A stretch of DNA of 64,000 bases from Mycolicibacterium boenickei (GTDB lineage: Bacteria; Actinomycetota; Actinomycetes; Mycobacteriales; Mycobacteriaceae). The stretch is taken from contig NZ_AP022579.1 in NCBI RefSeq assembly GCF_010731295.1, forward strand, positions 4,092,001 to 4,156,000, read 5' to 3'. Below are positions 37,144-51,210 of this stretch, piece by piece. Made by a program: the position numbers and the translations under genes. The notes beneath the pieces were generated by a model that saw nothing but the letters and a program-made list of their open reading frames with translations, was not told the origin of the DNA and made no database searches. How positions within the stretch are numbered: position 1 is the first letter of the stretch; every line of letters begins with the position of its first letter.

Positions 37144-37365
37144 GTGGTGGTCGACGACAAGCTCTTGAGCATCCTGGTGTGCCCGCAGGACCGCGGGCCG
37201 CTGCTGCTGGCCGGTAAGGACTGGCTCTACAACCCCCGGCTGCGGCGCGCATACCGGATCGAGGACGGCATCCCGGTGCTGCTCGTCGACGAGGCAGTGG
37301 CCATCGAGGACGACGCCGAGCATCGCCGGCTGCTGGATTTGGCCGGTTCAGGAGAATCCGGGTAG
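37144..37365 (+). CDS. Trm112-like small protein
   Basis: A 73-residue protein of the Trm112/YcaR family (Rv1684 position), with LLSILVCPQDRGPLLL and YRIEDGIPVLLVDEAV. Trm112 proteins act as small partners of methyltransferases or as metal-binding accessory factors. Only one Cys (CPQD) remains where many members have a CxxC pair, so zinc binding may be lost. Start GTG 37144 follows the previous stop by six bases. Its 3' end overlaps the convergent TetR gene by 18 bases. Confidence 0.8.
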   Translation: MVVDDKLLSILVCPQDRGPLLLAGKDWLYNPRLRRAYRIEDGIPVLLVDEAVAIEDDAEHRRLLDLAGSGESG

Positions 37366-37974
37366 GTCACCCGTGAGGTAGCGCTGCAGCGTGGGTGCGA
37401 TCGTCTCGGCGATCTGATCTGCCGGCAGTGTGGCGAAGGGCTCCAGCTCCAGGATGTAGCGCGCCATCGCCACCCCGACCAGCTGCGAGGCGACGAACTG
37501 GATACGTACTCGGGAACTGCCGGGCGGGTTGTCCACCCGGGGCCCGATCTCGCCGATGATGATCTCCTGGAGGAACGACCGCACCAGCGATACGTCGTTG
37601 CCTGCCAGGATCGAGCGCAGCGTCGCCACGAAGCCCTTGCCGATCTCGGAATCCCACAGCGGCAACAGGATTGACGGCAGGGTGTGCCCGATCTGCTCGA
37701 CCGGCACCTCCTTGAGCCTTCCGATCACCGTCATCGGGTCGATGGGGATGTGGATCGCGGCGGCGAACAGCTGGGTCTTGGTGCCGAAGTAGTGATGAAC
37801 CAGGGCGGCGTCCACACCGGCGTCGGCCGCGATGGCGCGGATCGACGTCTTGTCGATTCCGTTGCGCGCGAACAGCTCCCGAGCGCTGGTCAGGATGCGG
37901 TCGCGTCTGTCCGACGGCCCGGCGGGGCGGCCGGGACGTTTGCGCTCTCGTTCGGAATCGATCTCGGTACTCAC
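37348..37974 (-). CDS. TetR-family transcriptional regulator
   Basis: A 208-residue regulator with the N-terminal helix-turn-helix RRDRILTSARELFARNGIDK, then TSIRAIAADAGVDAALVHHY FGTKTQLF (residues about 22-72), and a helical ligand-binding C-terminal domain. The N-terminus is rich in charged residues (about 1-18). Start GTG 37974. It is followed upstream on the same strand by an ABC exporter (permease and ATPase) whose promoter region contains twin operator-like dyads, so it is the probable repressor of that exporter. Corresponds to Rv1685c. Confidence 0.9.
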   Translation of the reverse strand: MSTEIDSERERKRPGRPAGPSDRRDRILTSARELFARNGIDKTSIRAIAADAGVDAALVHHYFGTKTQLFAAAIHIPIDPMTVIGRLKEVPVEQIGHTLPSILLPLWDSEIGKGFVATLRSILAGNDVSLVRSFLQEIIIGEIGPRVDNPPGSSRVRIQFVASQLVGVAMARYILELEPFATLPADQIAETIAPTLQRYLTGDLPGFS

Positions 37975-37980
37975 GGCTTC

Positions 37981-38808
37981 CTAGGGTGTTCGGCGGCGCA
38001 GGGTTGCCGCGGCCAGACATAATGCCAGCACCGCAAATCCCACCACGATCGCGATGTCGCGGGCCGCGATGGCGGTCAGCTCAGAATGGGCGCCGACCTG
38101 TTGCAGGGCTTCCAGCGCATAGCTGGCCGGCAGCACGTTGCTGATCCACTGCAGCCAATCGGGAAGCGCGGCGCGCGGCACGATGATGCCGCACAACAGC
38201 AGCTGGGGCACGATCACCACCGGCATGAACTGCACGGCCTGGAACTCGGTTCGGGCGAATGCGCTGCACAACAGGCCCAGACCCACGCCGAGCACGGCGT
38301 TGATGATGGCGATCAGGAACACCAGGATCGGGCTGCCCGCGGTGTCGAGACCGAGGAACCAGAACGAGACCACGCAGGCCAGGGTGGCCTGGGCGGCGGC
38401 GGCGATCGAAAACGCGGTGCCGTACGCGGCCAGCAGGTCGAAGCGGCGCAACGGTGTGGTCAGGATGCGCTCGAGAGTTCCCGACACGCGTTCGCGCTGC
38501 ATGGTGATCGAGGTGATCAGGAACATCACGACCAGCGGGAAGACGCCGAGCATGATCAGGCACGCGGTGTTGAACGGCGTCGGGTGTCCAGGCTGGTGCG
38601 GCGCGTTCTGGAACATGAAGTACATCAGCGTGATGATGAGGCTGGGCACCACCAGGATCATCGCGACGCTGCGGTGGTCGGCGGCGAGCTGGCGCAGGAT
38701 CCGGCCGGTGGTGGCCAGGTAGGCCGCCGGGCTCAGTCGGCTCGGTTGGTCGCGGCCGAGGCGCTGCGCTTGATGACGGTGAGAAACGCTTCCTCCAGGG
38801 ACGTGCAT
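37981..38808 (-). CDS. ABC-2 type transporter permease
   Basis: A membrane protein of about 275 residues with six hydrophobic segments, beginning MILVVPSLIITLMYFMF and including VFPLVVMFLITSITMQRE, followed by RVSGTLERILTTPL, the ABC-2 signature region, and LLLCGIIVPRAALP. It forms the membrane part of an exporter with the adjacent ATPase (Rv1686c/Rv1687c pair); the substrate is unknown. The start is uncertain: ATG 38808 overlaps the ATPase gene by 76 bases, and no GTG or TTG follows in frame before the first membrane segment. A CTG just after the ATPase stop is possible. Confidence 0.85.
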   Translation of the reverse strand: MHVPGGSVSHRHQAQRLGRDQPSRLSPAAYLATTGRILRQLAADHRSVAMILVVPSLIITLMYFMFQNAPHQPGHPTPFNTACLIMLGVFPLVVMFLITSITMQRERVSGTLERILTTPLRRFDLLAAYGTAFSIAAAAQATLACVVSFWFLGLDTAGSPILVFLIAIINAVLGVGLGLLCSAFARTEFQAVQFMPVVIVPQLLLCGIIVPRAALPDWLQWISNVLPASYALEALQQVGAHSELTAIAARDIAIVVGFAVLALCLAAATLRRRTP

Positions 38809-39518
38809 GCCGTGTCCTTCCGTAGCTGGTCAGCGGTGGTGTGGGCGAGCAATAGGCCGTCACGCATCAGCAGGAGGTCGGCGCAGTGATCGGCCTCATC
38901 CATCACGTGGCTGGAGACCAGCAGGGTGGTGCCGCGCCGAGAGAGCTCGTTGAACTGCTGCCACAGGTCGACGCGCAGAACCGGATCCAGCCCGACGGTG
39001 GGTTCGTCGAGCACCAGAAGTTCTGGCTCCGACACCAGCGCGCAGGCGAGTGACACCCGGGTGCGCTGGCCTCCCGAGAGGTTGCCGCAGTACGCGGTGC
39101 GGTGATCGTCGAGACCGACCGCGCGGATGGCGCCGGCGGCCGACTCGGCCGACGTTCCGTACAGCGCGGCGAAGTACCGCACGTTGTCGATCACCCGTAG
39201 GTCGTCATAGATCGTCGGATCCTGCGTGACGTATCCGACGCGGTGCCGCAGTGGCGCCGAACCGGCAGGGTGGCCGAGCACCGTGACGGTGCCCGCTGCG
39301 ACGATCTGGGTCCCGACGATGCTGCGCATCAGCGTGGACTTGCCGCACCCCGACGGGCCGAGCAGACCGGTGATCGTGCCGCCGGCGATCTGCACGGTGA
39401 GGTTGCGGATGGCAGGCCGGCCACCCCGGTTGACCTGCAGTCCGGCGATGTCGATGGCCGGGGGAGCGGCCTCGGTGGGGAATCCTGTGGAGAATTCATC
39501 AGTCGATGAAGTCATCAT
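38733..39518 (-). CDS. ABC transporter ATP-binding protein
   Basis: A protein of about 261 residues with Walker [11 protein letters not shown]-loop [11 protein letters not shown], signature [13 protein letters not shown], Walker [14 protein letters not shown] and the H-loop [11 protein letters not shown]. It resembles the ATPases of ABC-2 drug or lipid exporters and pairs with the downstream permease. ATG codons at 39518 and 39515 (consecutive Met) are the likely starts; both lie inside the operator-like dyads at 39495-39525. The longer frame to 39554 extends past them. Confidence 0.9.
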   Translation of the reverse strand: MMTSSTDEFSTGFPTEAAPPAIDIAGLQVNRGGRPAIRNLTVQIAGGTITGLLGPSGCGKSTLMRSIVGTQIVAAGTVTVLGHPAGSAPLRHRVGYVTQDPTIYDDLRVIDNVRYFAALYGTSAESAAGAIRAVGLDDHRTAYCGNLSGGQRTRVSLACALVSEPELLVLDEPTVGLDPVLRVDLWQQFNELSRRGTTLLVSSHVMDEADHCADLLLMRDGLLLAHTTADQLRKDTACTSLEEAFLTVIKRSASAATNRAD

Positions 39519-39525
39519 GTGATGA
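39495..39525. promoter_or_regulatory. Twin TCATC-N4-GATGA dyads (candidate TetR operator)
   Basis: TTCATC-AGTC-GATGAA (39495-39510) and TCATC-ATGT-GATGA (39512-39525) are perfect inverted repeats with equal 4-base spacers and centres 16 bases apart. They cover the ATPase gene start and lie about 75-105 bases before mpg. Tandem identical sites in front of a TetR-linked exporter strongly suggest the operator of the regulator at 37348-37974. Confidence 0.6.
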
Positions 39526-39598
39526 ATACTGCGCTCGAGTGTGGCCGGTGTCAACGGTGGATGTTGCGAAGTGCAGAATCGCTCGGGTGGGCTTGCAG

Positions 39599-40210
39599 AT
39601 GGGCACCGAGCTGTTGACTGTTGACCCGTTGCTCGCGGCCCGCCGACTACTGGGGGCCGAGCTGACCGGTCGCGGGGTCAGCGCCGTCGTCGTCGAGGTG
39701 GAGGCGTACGGAGGTCCGCCCGACGGACCCTGGCCCGACGCCGCCTCCCATTCGTTTCGCGGTCCGGGCGGGCGCAATCTCGTGATGTTCGGCCCGCCCG
39801 GATACCTGTACACCTACCGCAGCCACGGCATTCACGTCTGCGCGAACGTGGTCTGCGGATTCGACGGGGTGGCGGGCGCGGTACTACTGCGGGCGGCGGC
39901 GGTGAGTGCCGGGGCCGACGTCGCCGGCCGGCGACGTGGACCGGCGATCCGGCCGGCCGCACTGGCACGGGGGCCGGGCAACCTCTGTTCAGCTCTGGGA
40001 ATCACCATGGAGGACAACGGAATTGATCTCTTCGCCGCCGACAGCCCGGTACGGCTGAAGCTGGGTGAGGAGGTTGCGGCCGTGGACGGCCCGCGGGTCG
40101 GCGTGAGCAAGGCCGCCGACCGCAGGTGGCGGTTGTGGCTGGCCGGCAGGGGAGAGGTCTCGGCGTATCGGCGCAGCCCGCGTGCTCCCGCGCCCGGTGC
40201 CAGTGATTGA
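39599..40210 (+). CDS. mpg: 3-methyladenine DNA glycosylase (AAG/MPG type)
   Basis: A 203-residue AAG-family glycosylase that excises 3-methyladenine and other alkylated purines. It has [20 protein letters not shown], with the catalytic Glu in [34 protein letters not shown] and [15 protein letters not shown]. The start is ATG 39599 ([11 protein letters not shown]); GTG 39587 would add four residues. Corresponds to Rv1688, directly before tyrS. Confidence 0.93.
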   Translation: MGTELLTVDPLLAARRLLGAELTGRGVSAVVVEVEAYGGPPDGPWPDAASHSFRGPGGRNLVMFGPPGYLYTYRSHGIHVCANVVCGFDGVAGAVLLRAAAVSAGADVAGRRRGPAIRPAALARGPGNLCSALGITMEDNGIDLFAADSPVRLKLGEEVAAVDGPRVGVSKAADRRWRLWLAGRGEVSAYRRSPRAPAPGASD

Positions 40211-40237
40211 TGTCGGTGATGCGGCATGATCGTCGTC

Positions 40238-41524
40238 ATGACCATGGGAATCCTCGATGAGCTGGACTGGCGCGGGCTGATCGCGCAGTCGACCGACCGC
40301 GACGCGCTGGCAGATGACCTGGCCAAGGGACCCATGACCGTCTACTCGGGCTTCGACCCGACCGCGCCGAGTCTGCACGCCGGGCACCTGGTGCCACTGC
40401 TCACGCTGCGGCGGTTCCAGCAGGCCGGGCACCGGCCGATCGTGCTCGCCGGCGGGGCCACCGGAATGATCGGCGACCCCCGCGATACCGGCGAACGGAC
40501 GCTCAACACGGCCGACACCGTCGCCGACTGGGCCGGGCGAATCCGCGGCCAGCTGGAACGGTTCGTCGAATTCGATGACACCCCGACCGGTGCCATCGTC
40601 GAGAACAACCTGAACTGGACCGGTCAGCTCTCGGCCATCGAATTCCTACGTGACCTGGGGAAATACTTCTCGGTCAACGTGATGCTCGACCGGGAGACGG
40701 TCCGCCGTCGGCTGGAGGGTGACGGCATCTCCTACACCGAGTTCAGCTACATGCTTCTTCAGGCCAACGATTTCGTGGAACTGCATCAGCGGCACGGCTG
40801 CGCGCTGCAGATCGGCGGCTCGGACCAGTGGGGCAACATCGTGGCCGGCGCCCGGCTGGTGCGCCAGAAGCTGGGCGCCACCGTGCATGCGATGACAACT
40901 CCGCTGGTCACCGACTCCGAGGGCAAGAAGTTCGGCAAGTCGACCGGCGGCGGCAACCTGTGGCTCGATCCCGAGATGACCAGCCCGTACGCCTGGTACC
41001 AGTACTTCGTGAACACCGCGGATGCCGACGTGGTCGGCTACCTGCGCTGGTTCACCTTCCTGTCATCGGACGAGATCGCCGACCTGGAGGACGCCACCCA
41101 GAACCGGGCCCATGAGCGCGCCGCGCAGAAACGCCTGGCCAGGGAACTCACCACGTTGGTGCACGGGGAAGGCGCGACGACGGCGGTCGAGCTCGCCAGT
41201 CAGGCGTTGTTCGGCCGGGCCGAGCTGACCGACCTGGACGAATCGACCCTCGGCGCCGCGCTGCGCGAGGCGAGTAACGGTCAGGTCGCCGAGCTCAAGC
41301 CGGGCGGCCCGGACTCGATCGTCGATTTGTTGGTGGGCACGGGGTTGGCGGCAAGTAAGGGAGCCGCACGCCGCAACGTCGCCGAGGGCGGGGTGTACGT
41401 GAACAACATTCGTATTGAAAGTGACGAGTGGATACCACAGCATTCCGATTTTCTGCATGAGCGCTGGCTCGTGTTGCGACGTGGCAAGCGGCACATTGCC
41501 GGGGTCGAGCGCGTGGGCGCCTAG
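40238..41524 (+). CDS. tyrS: Tyrosyl-tRNA synthetase
   Basis: A 428-residue class I synthetase of the bacterial TyrS type. It contains the HIGH-like HAGH in [16 protein letters not shown], the tyrosine-binding [14 protein letters not shown]-like KFGKSTGG (KFGKS) and a C-terminal S4-like RNA-binding domain (about 360-425). ATG 40238 is chosen over ATG 40226 by comparison with mycobacterial N-termini ([18 protein letters not shown]). It precedes the rRNA operon, the rrnB location of rapidly growing mycobacteria. Confidence 0.97.
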   Translation: MTMGILDELDWRGLIAQSTDRDALADDLAKGPMTVYSGFDPTAPSLHAGHLVPLLTLRRFQQAGHRPIVLAGGATGMIGDPRDTGERTLNTADTVADWAGRIRGQLERFVEFDDTPTGAIVENNLNWTGQLSAIEFLRDLGKYFSVNVMLDRETVRRRLEGDGISYTEFSYMLLQANDFVELHQRHGCALQIGGSDQWGNIVAGARLVRQKLGATVHAMTTPLVTDSEGKKFGKSTGGGNLWLDPEMTSPYAWYQYFVNTADADVVGYLRWFTFLSSDEIADLEDATQNRAHERAAQKRLARELTTLVHGEGATTAVELASQALFGRAELTDLDESTLGAALREASNGQVAELKPGGPDSIVDLLVGTGLAASKGAARRNVAEGGVYVNNIRIESDEWIPQHSDFLHERWLVLRRGKRHIAGVERVGA

Positions 41525-41540
41525 GCCCCCCGGCGGCCGG

Positions 41541-41621
41541 GCTCTGACCTGGGAAAACGTCGGAGTGACCAGGCGATTTGACTCGCTGTTAGCGCTCACG
41601 TAACTTATTCCAGGTCAGAGC
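41541..41621 (+). promoter_or_regulatory. rrn operon promoter enclosed by a 12-bp inverted repeat
   Basis: TTGACT (41578-41583), a 17-base spacer and TAACTT (41601-41606) form a near-consensus sigma-A promoter about 310 bases upstream of the 16S gene. It is enclosed by GCTCTGACCTGG (41541-41552) and its exact reverse complement CCAGGTCAGAGC (41610-41621), whose right arm spans the expected transcription start near 41613. Only one clear promoter is seen in the 396-base gap after tyrS. Confidence 0.7.
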
Positions 41622-41708
41622 GACACGGACAAGCGCCGGAGAGCGAAGACGAAATCCGAGAGAGACACCCATTACGGTGGGTATTCTCACTGCCCGCAGT
41701 AAAGTTCA

Positions 41709-41775
41709 GCGGCTTTTAGCCGCGGGGTTTCTGCGCGACAAACTCGGGCGTGTTGTTTGAGAACTCAATAGTGTG
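41709..41775 (+). promoter_or_regulatory. rrn leader antitermination elements (boxB-like hairpin, boxA-like segment)
   Basis: GCGGCT-TTT-AGCCGC (41709-41723) is a perfect small hairpin like boxB. It is followed at 41752-41775 by GTTGTTTGAGAACTCAATAG, the conserved segment of mycobacterial rrn leaders that includes the boxA-type element for NusB-NusE. The rest of the leader to 41920 is T-rich and holds no gene. Confidence 0.55.
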
Positions 41776-41920
41776 TTTGGTGGTTTTTGTTTGTTGTTTT
41801 TTGGCCACGCTCTTTTTCCCGTTTAGGGTGTGGTTGTTGTTTTTTTGATGCCAGTTTTTGGTGTCTTTTGTTTGTGATCGGATTTTTCTGATTCGAATTC
41901 TGCCGGGTTTGTCCCGGGGT

Positions 41921-46934
<5,014 letters not shown>

Positions 46935-47083
46935 ACAAACACCACAATGTTTGGGTTTTGAGTAAGACGCACAACCTGACCTCGCAACCACATCCATAAA
47001 CACCCACACACTCGTGTGTCCGGAGTGCACCGCACCCCACCACCAAAACACACAGATTTACACCCAAAAACGGGTGAATAGAG
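46935..47083 (+). other. 23S-5S spacer
   Basis: A spacer of about 149 bases, AC-rich at first (CCAACAAACACCAC), with no tRNA or gene. Its first part is partly complementary to the T-rich end of the 16S-23S spacer, as expected for the 23S processing stem. Confidence 0.8.
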
Positions 47084-47198
47084 TTACGGCGGTCCATAGC
47101 GGCAGGGAAACGCCCGGTCCCATCCCGAACCCGGAAGCTAAGCCTGCCAGCGCCGATGATACTACCCTCTCGGGTGGAAAAGTAGGACACCGCCGAAC
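47084..47198 (+). rRNA. rrf: 5S ribosomal RNA
   Basis: TTACGGCGGTCCATAGCGGC at the 5' end pairs with ACACCGCCGAAC at the 3' end. It contains the conserved loop segments CCCGGTCCCATCCCGAACCC and AAGCTAAGCCTGCCAGCGCC. About 115 bases, the mycobacterial size. Confidence 0.95.
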
Positions 47199-47208
47199 AC
47201 AAATTAAG

Positions 47209-47248
47209 AATCGCCCCCCACGTTTTACGTGGGGGGCGATTCGCTTTT
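47209..47248 (+). terminator. rrn operon intrinsic terminator
   Basis: A perfect 15-bp stem (47209-47223 with 47227-47241; AATCGCCCCCCACGT and its complement) with a TTT loop is followed by CGCTTTTGA. It starts ten bases after the 5S gene and ends the rrn transcript. Confidence 0.9.
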
Positions 47249-47302
47249 GATTCCCAGATTTATTCGTCGAATTCAATTGATATCCGAGCGGTTACCCGTT
47301 GC

Positions 47303-47322
47303 GTTGGCGCTCACATAATTAT
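47303..47322 (+). promoter_or_regulatory. Promoter-like element for the TPR gene, similar to the rrn promoter
   Basis: GTTGGCGCTCACATAATTAT matches GTTAGCGCTCACGTAACTTAT of the rrn promoter (41588-41608) closely. TAATTA (47316-47321) would be the -10, and TTACCC (47292-47297) a weak -35. It lies 57 bases before the TPR gene start. Confidence 0.45.
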
Positions 47323-47378
47323 GTCGGCGCTTGCTGCTGCCAGTATCCTTTGCGGGAAGGGCGGGTAGAAAGGCACAC

Positions 47379-48230
47379 GTGGTCGGAGACAGACAAGACG
47401 GCGCGGAGCGTCGTCCGCGGCGTGCATCGAACGACCGCGCATCGAGCAATTCGGGTCACCACCGCTCCCGTGATCAGCGGGGTCGGGATCAACGTGGCGG
47501 TGCGCCTCGCCATTCCGGGCCCGGTCGGGCCCGTACGGCCCAGCCCACCGAGGACACCGAACCGAGAAACGACGGCCCGAGGTTGCCGGCGGATGTCGAG
47601 GCCAAGGAGTTGGCACCCGACGTGCGCCGGGAATTGGTGACGCTGGACAAGACCACCGCCGATTTCGTTGCCCGTCATCTGGTGATGGCCGGCAAGCTGC
47701 TCGATGAAGATCCCGCGGCTGCGCTTGCCCACGCCCGTGCCGCCCGTAACCGGGCCGGCCGGATCGCGGTGGTCCGTGAGGCGGTTGGTATCGCGGCCTA
47801 TCACAGCGGCGACTGGGCTCAGGCGCTCGCCGAGCTGCGCGCCGCCCGCCGGATGGGCAGCAAGTCGGCGTTGCTGCCGATGATCGCCGATTGCGAACGC
47901 GGTGTCGGGCGGCCGGAACGGGCGCTGGAACTGGCCCGCAGCGACGAGGCCGCCGCGCTCACCGGCGAGGACGCCGATGAGCTGCGCATCGTCACCGCGG
48001 GCGCCCGCACGGATCTCGGGCAGCTCGAGCAGGCGTTGGCCATCCTTTCCACGCCCCAGCTCGACCCGACGAGTGTCGGATCGACCGCAGCCCGGCTGTT
48101 CTACGTGTATGCCGACACCTTGCTGGCGCTCGGACGTAATGACGAGGCCCTGCAGTGGTTCGTCCACGCGGAGCAGGCTGATGTCGAGGGAATCACTGAC
48201 GCGGAAGACCGGATCACGGAGCTTTCCTGA
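47379..48230 (+). CDS. TPR-repeat protein (Rv1691-like)
   Basis: A 283-residue protein. The first 75 residues are Arg/Gly/Asp-rich and probably disordered (DRQDGAERRPRRAS, RDQRGRDQRGGAP). The remainder is helical with TPR-like repeats: ALAHARAARNRAGRIAVVRE, GIAAYHSGDWAQALAELRAA and ARLFYVYADTLLALGRNDEA. The start is GTG 47379, five bases after AGAAAGG. It is co-oriented with the HAD phosphatase gene, which begins one base after its stop. TPR proteins mediate protein contacts; the partner is not known. Confidence 0.85.
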   Translation: MVGDRQDGAERRPRRASNDRASSNSGHHRSRDQRGRDQRGGAPRHSGPGRARTAQPTEDTEPRNDGPRLPADVEAKELAPDVRRELVTLDKTTADFVARHLVMAGKLLDEDPAAALAHARAARNRAGRIAVVREAVGIAAYHSGDWAQALAELRAARRMGSKSALLPMIADCERGVGRPERALELARSDEAAALTGEDADELRIVTAGARTDLGQLEQALAILSTPQLDPTSVGSTAARLFYVYADTLLALGRNDEALQWFVHAEQADVEGITDAEDRITELS

Positions 48231-48231
48231 C

Positions 48232-49248
48232 GTGTCCACGCTTGCGCGGCAACATGATTGCCTGCTGCTCGATCTCGATGGCACGGTGTTTCGCGGGCAC
48301 GAGCCGACCGTAGGCGCAATCGACAGCCTCAGCGGCCTCGATGCTCGGGTCCTCTATGTGACCAACAATGCGTCACGGGCTCCCGGGGAGGTTGCCGAGC
48401 ACCTCCGTGAACTCGGATTCGCCGCCGCGCCCGACGACGTGGTGACCAGTGCTCAGAGTGCGGCTCATCTGCTGGCCGCTCATCTGTCGCCCGGTGCCGC
48501 GGTTCTCGTCATCGGGACGGATGCGCTCGCCGGTGAGGTGAGCAACGTCGGGCTGCGCCCCGTCCGCACCTTCGACGAGGCGCCGGTCGCCGTGGTGCAG
48601 GGTCACTCACCGGAGACCGCGTGGCCGAACCTGGCCGAGGCCGCGTTGGCCATCCGGGCCGGCGCGTTGTGGGTAGCCGCGAACGTGGATCTGACGCTGC
48701 CGTCCGAACGCGGGTTGCTGCCAGGGAACGGCTCCATGGTGGCGGCCCTACGGGTGGCGACCGAGCAGGAACCCCTGGTGGCGGGCAAGCCCCGGCCGAC
48801 GCTGATGAACGACGCACTGAGCCGCGGAACGTTCGCGACCCCGCTGGTGGTCGGAGACCGACTCGACACCGACATCGCCGGTGCCGTCGCGGCCGGGCTC
48901 CCCAGCCTCATGGTGCTCACCGGGGTCAGTACCGCGCGTGAGGCGGTCTGTGCCGTAGCCGCGGAGCGTCCCGGCTACCTGGCTGCGGATCTGCGGGGCC
49001 TGCACGCCGACGCCGAAACGCTGCGGATCGGGCCCGACCCGGCCTGGCGTATCGACGTCGACACCGACGCCGTCACCGTGCACGCGACCGGCCGGGAACC
49101 GGTGGACGAGCTGGCCGTGGTGCGGGCGACCGCACACGCGGTCTGGAACGCGGACGTGGGGCCGGCAGCGGTGACGGTGACCGCCGGTGACGACACAGCG
49201 CGCCAGGCGCTGCAGCGTTGGTCGTTGCTGTCGGTGCCCATCGACTAG
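48232..49248 (+). CDS. HAD-IIA phosphatase (glycerol-3-phosphate phosphatase type)
   Basis: A 338-residue HAD hydrolase. It has motif I LLLDLDGTVFRG, motif II VTNNAS, motif III in AGKPRPTLMNDAL and motif IV VVGDRLDTDIAGA, with the C2 cap domain between I and III. Its M. tuberculosis counterpart Rv1692 has been described as a D,L-glycerol 3-phosphate phosphatase acting in polar lipid recycling. GTG 48232 starts one base after the TPR stop; the open frame reaching 47902 is a shadow. A C-terminal domain of about 65 residues follows the HAD core. Confidence 0.9.
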   Translation: MSTLARQHDCLLLDLDGTVFRGHEPTVGAIDSLSGLDARVLYVTNNASRAPGEVAEHLRELGFAAAPDDVVTSAQSAAHLLAAHLSPGAAVLVIGTDALAGEVSNVGLRPVRTFDEAPVAVVQGHSPETAWPNLAEAALAIRAGALWVAANVDLTLPSERGLLPGNGSMVAALRVATEQEPLVAGKPRPTLMNDALSRGTFATPLVVGDRLDTDIAGAVAAGLPSLMVLTGVSTAREAVCAVAAERPGYLAADLRGLHADAETLRIGPDPAWRIDVDTDAVTVHATGREPVDELAVVRATAHAVWNADVGPAAVTVTAGDDTARQALQRWSLLSVPID

Positions 49249-49261
49249 CGTGAGTATCGCT

Positions 49262-49468
49262 ATGACTACCGATCCCGACCAGTTGCGTGCGCAGGTCGCA
49301 GAAGTGCTGGCAGGCGTGCCAGACCCGGCGGTGGACCCGTCCGCGCTCGAAGGCATGGACATCGACGTGGTGGCCGCACGGCTCGAGCAGGCCCACGATC
49401 TGCTCGTGCAGGCCCTCGAATCCGTCGACAGGGGGCAGCCGGGCGGACCGCAGGCGACCGGAAGGTGA
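49262..49468 (+). CDS. Small conserved protein (Rv1693-like)
   Basis: A 68-residue acidic helical protein starting MTTDPDQLRAQVAEVLAG and containing EGMDIDVVAARLEQAHDLLV. It lies between the phosphatase and tlyA, with six bases to tlyA, and matches the position and style of Rv1693. No function is known. Confidence 0.75.
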   Translation: MTTDPDQLRAQVAEVLAGVPDPAVDPSALEGMDIDVVAARLEQAHDLLVQALESVDRGQPGGPQATGR

Positions 49469-49474
49469 GCGCCG

Positions 49475-50284
49475 GTGGCGCGGCGCGCTCGCGTTGATGC
49501 CGAGCTGGTGCGACGGGGTCTGGCCCGGTCTCGCCAGCAGGCGGCCGAACTGATCGAGGCAGGCCGGGTGCGGATCGACGGCATGCCGGCCGCCAAACCG
49601 GCTACCGCGGTCGCGCCGGATACCAACATCACCGTGATCGCCTCCGCCGAACGCACCTGGGTGTCACGCGGTGCGCACAAGCTGATCGGTGCGCTCGACG
49701 CCTTCGACGTTGCCGTCGAGGGGCGACGCTGCCTCGATGCCGGGGCTTCGACCGGCGGCTTCACCGAGGTCCTGCTCGACCGCGGCGCCGCAGAGGTGGT
49801 GGCCGCCGACGTCGGCTACGGCCAGCTGGCCTGGCCGCTGCGATCTGATGAACGGGTGCATGTGCTGGAACGCACGAATGTCCGGGAGCTGACCCCCGAG
49901 GCGATCGGCGGGCCGGTGCAGTTGATCGTGGCCGACCTGTCGTTCATCTCACTGGCCACCGTTCTTCCCGCGCTGACGGCCTGCGCGGCCGCCGACGCCG
50001 ATATCGTTCCGATGGTGAAACCGCAGTTCGAGGTCGGCAAGGACCGCGTGGGCGCGGGCGGGGTGGTGTCCGATCCAGAGTTGCGCATCGACGCGGTGTG
50101 CACGGTCGCCCGCAAGGCGGCCGCGTTGCAGTGGCATGCTGTCGATGTGACGGCCAGCCCGCTCCCCGGACCATCGGGCAATGTCGAGTACTTCCTGCAC
50201 CTGCGGGCCCAGAGCGACCGTCGGCTGGATGGCGAGTCGCTGGAGCAAGCGGTGCGGCGGGCGGTCGAGGAGGGGCCGCAATGA
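49475..50284 (+). CDS. tlyA: TlyA family rRNA 2'-O-methyltransferase
   Basis: A 269-residue protein with an N-terminal S4 RNA-binding domain (about 3-62; [20 protein letters not shown]) and a C-terminal Rossmann-fold FtsJ-like methyltransferase with SAM motif [15 protein letters not shown] and VADLSFISL. TlyA methylates the 2'-O of C1409 in 16S and C1920 in 23S rRNA and makes ribosomes susceptible to capreomycin. GTG 49475. The stop overlaps the nadK start by four bases. Confidence 0.95.
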   Translation: MARRARVDAELVRRGLARSRQQAAELIEAGRVRIDGMPAAKPATAVAPDTNITVIASAERTWVSRGAHKLIGALDAFDVAVEGRRCLDAGASTGGFTEVLLDRGAAEVVAADVGYGQLAWPLRSDERVHVLERTNVRELTPEAIGGPVQLIVADLSFISLATVLPALTACAAADADIVPMVKPQFEVGKDRVGAGGVVSDPELRIDAVCTVARKAAALQWHAVDVTASPLPGPSGNVEYFLHLRAQSDRRLDGESLEQAVRRAVEEGPQ

Positions 50285-51204
50285 CGGCTGAACGCACGAT
50301 TCTGCTCGTGGTGCACACCGGCCGGGACGAGGCGACCGAAGTTGCCCGCCGGGTGGAAAAGGTGCTCGGCGACAACGGGATTGGTCTGAAGGTGCTCTCG
50401 GCGGAGGCCGTGGACCGCGGCCCGCTGCATCTGGCGCCCGACGACATGCGTGCGCTCGGCGTCGACATCGAGGTGGTCGACGCCGACGAGCGCGCGGCCG
50501 AAGGGTGCGAGCTGGTGCTGGTGCTCGGCGGGGACGGCACCTTCCTGCGGGCTGCCGAGCTCGCCCGCAACGTCGAGATCCCGGTGCTTGGAGTCAATCT
50601 GGGTCGGATCGGGTTCCTGGCCGAAGCTGAGGCCGAGGCCATCGACCATGTACTCGACCGGGTGATCGAACGCGACTACCGCATCGAAGAGCGCATGACT
50701 CTCGACATCGCGGTACGGGTCGGCGCCGATGTGGTCAACCGCGGGTGGGCGCTCAACGAGGCCAGCCTGGAGAAGGGGCCCCGGCTCGGGGTGCTCGGCG
50801 TGGTGCTGGAGGTGGACGGGCGCCCGGTCTCGTCGTTCGGCTGCGACGGGGTGCTGGTGTCGACTCCGACCGGCTCCACGGCCTACGCGTTCTCGGCCGG
50901 CGGCCCGGTGCTCTGGCCGGACCTCGAAGCGATCCTGGTGGTGCCGAACAACGCCCACGCCTTGTTCGCCCGCCCGATGGTGACCAGTCCGCTGGCCAGT
51001 ATCGCCATCGAGATCGAGGCGAGCGGCAATGATGCCCTGGTGTTCTGTGACGGTCGGCGCGAGATGGTGGTGCCCGCCGGTGGCCGGCTCGAGGTGACCC
51101 GTTGCGGGACGCCGCTGAAATGGGTGCGGCTGGACTCGGCGCCGTTCACCGACCGGCTGGTGCGGAAGTTCCGGTTGCCGGTCACCGGATGGCGGGGACA
51201 GTAG
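50281..51204 (+). CDS. nadK: NAD kinase
   Basis: A 307-residue enzyme that phosphorylates NAD to NADP (ppnK type). The catalytic GGDGT motif lies in [13 protein letters not shown] (about residue 83-87), followed by [10 protein letters not shown], the NE segment [11 protein letters not shown], and the conserved [23 protein letters not shown] 50281 overlaps the tlyA stop; the longer frame upstream is a tlyA shadow. The downstream recN start follows by six bases. Confidence 0.96.
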   Translation: MTAERTILLVVHTGRDEATEVARRVEKVLGDNGIGLKVLSAEAVDRGPLHLAPDDMRALGVDIEVVDADERAAEGCELVLVLGGDGTFLRAAELARNVEIPVLGVNLGRIGFLAEAEAEAIDHVLDRVIERDYRIEERMTLDIAVRVGADVVNRGWALNEASLEKGPRLGVLGVVLEVDGRPVSSFGCDGVLVSTPTGSTAYAFSAGGPVLWPDLEAILVVPNNAHALFARPMVTSPLASIAIEIEASGNDALVFCDGRREMVVPAGGRLEVTRCGTPLKWVRLDSAPFTDRLVRKFRLPVTGWRGQ

Positions 51205-51210
51205 ATAACT

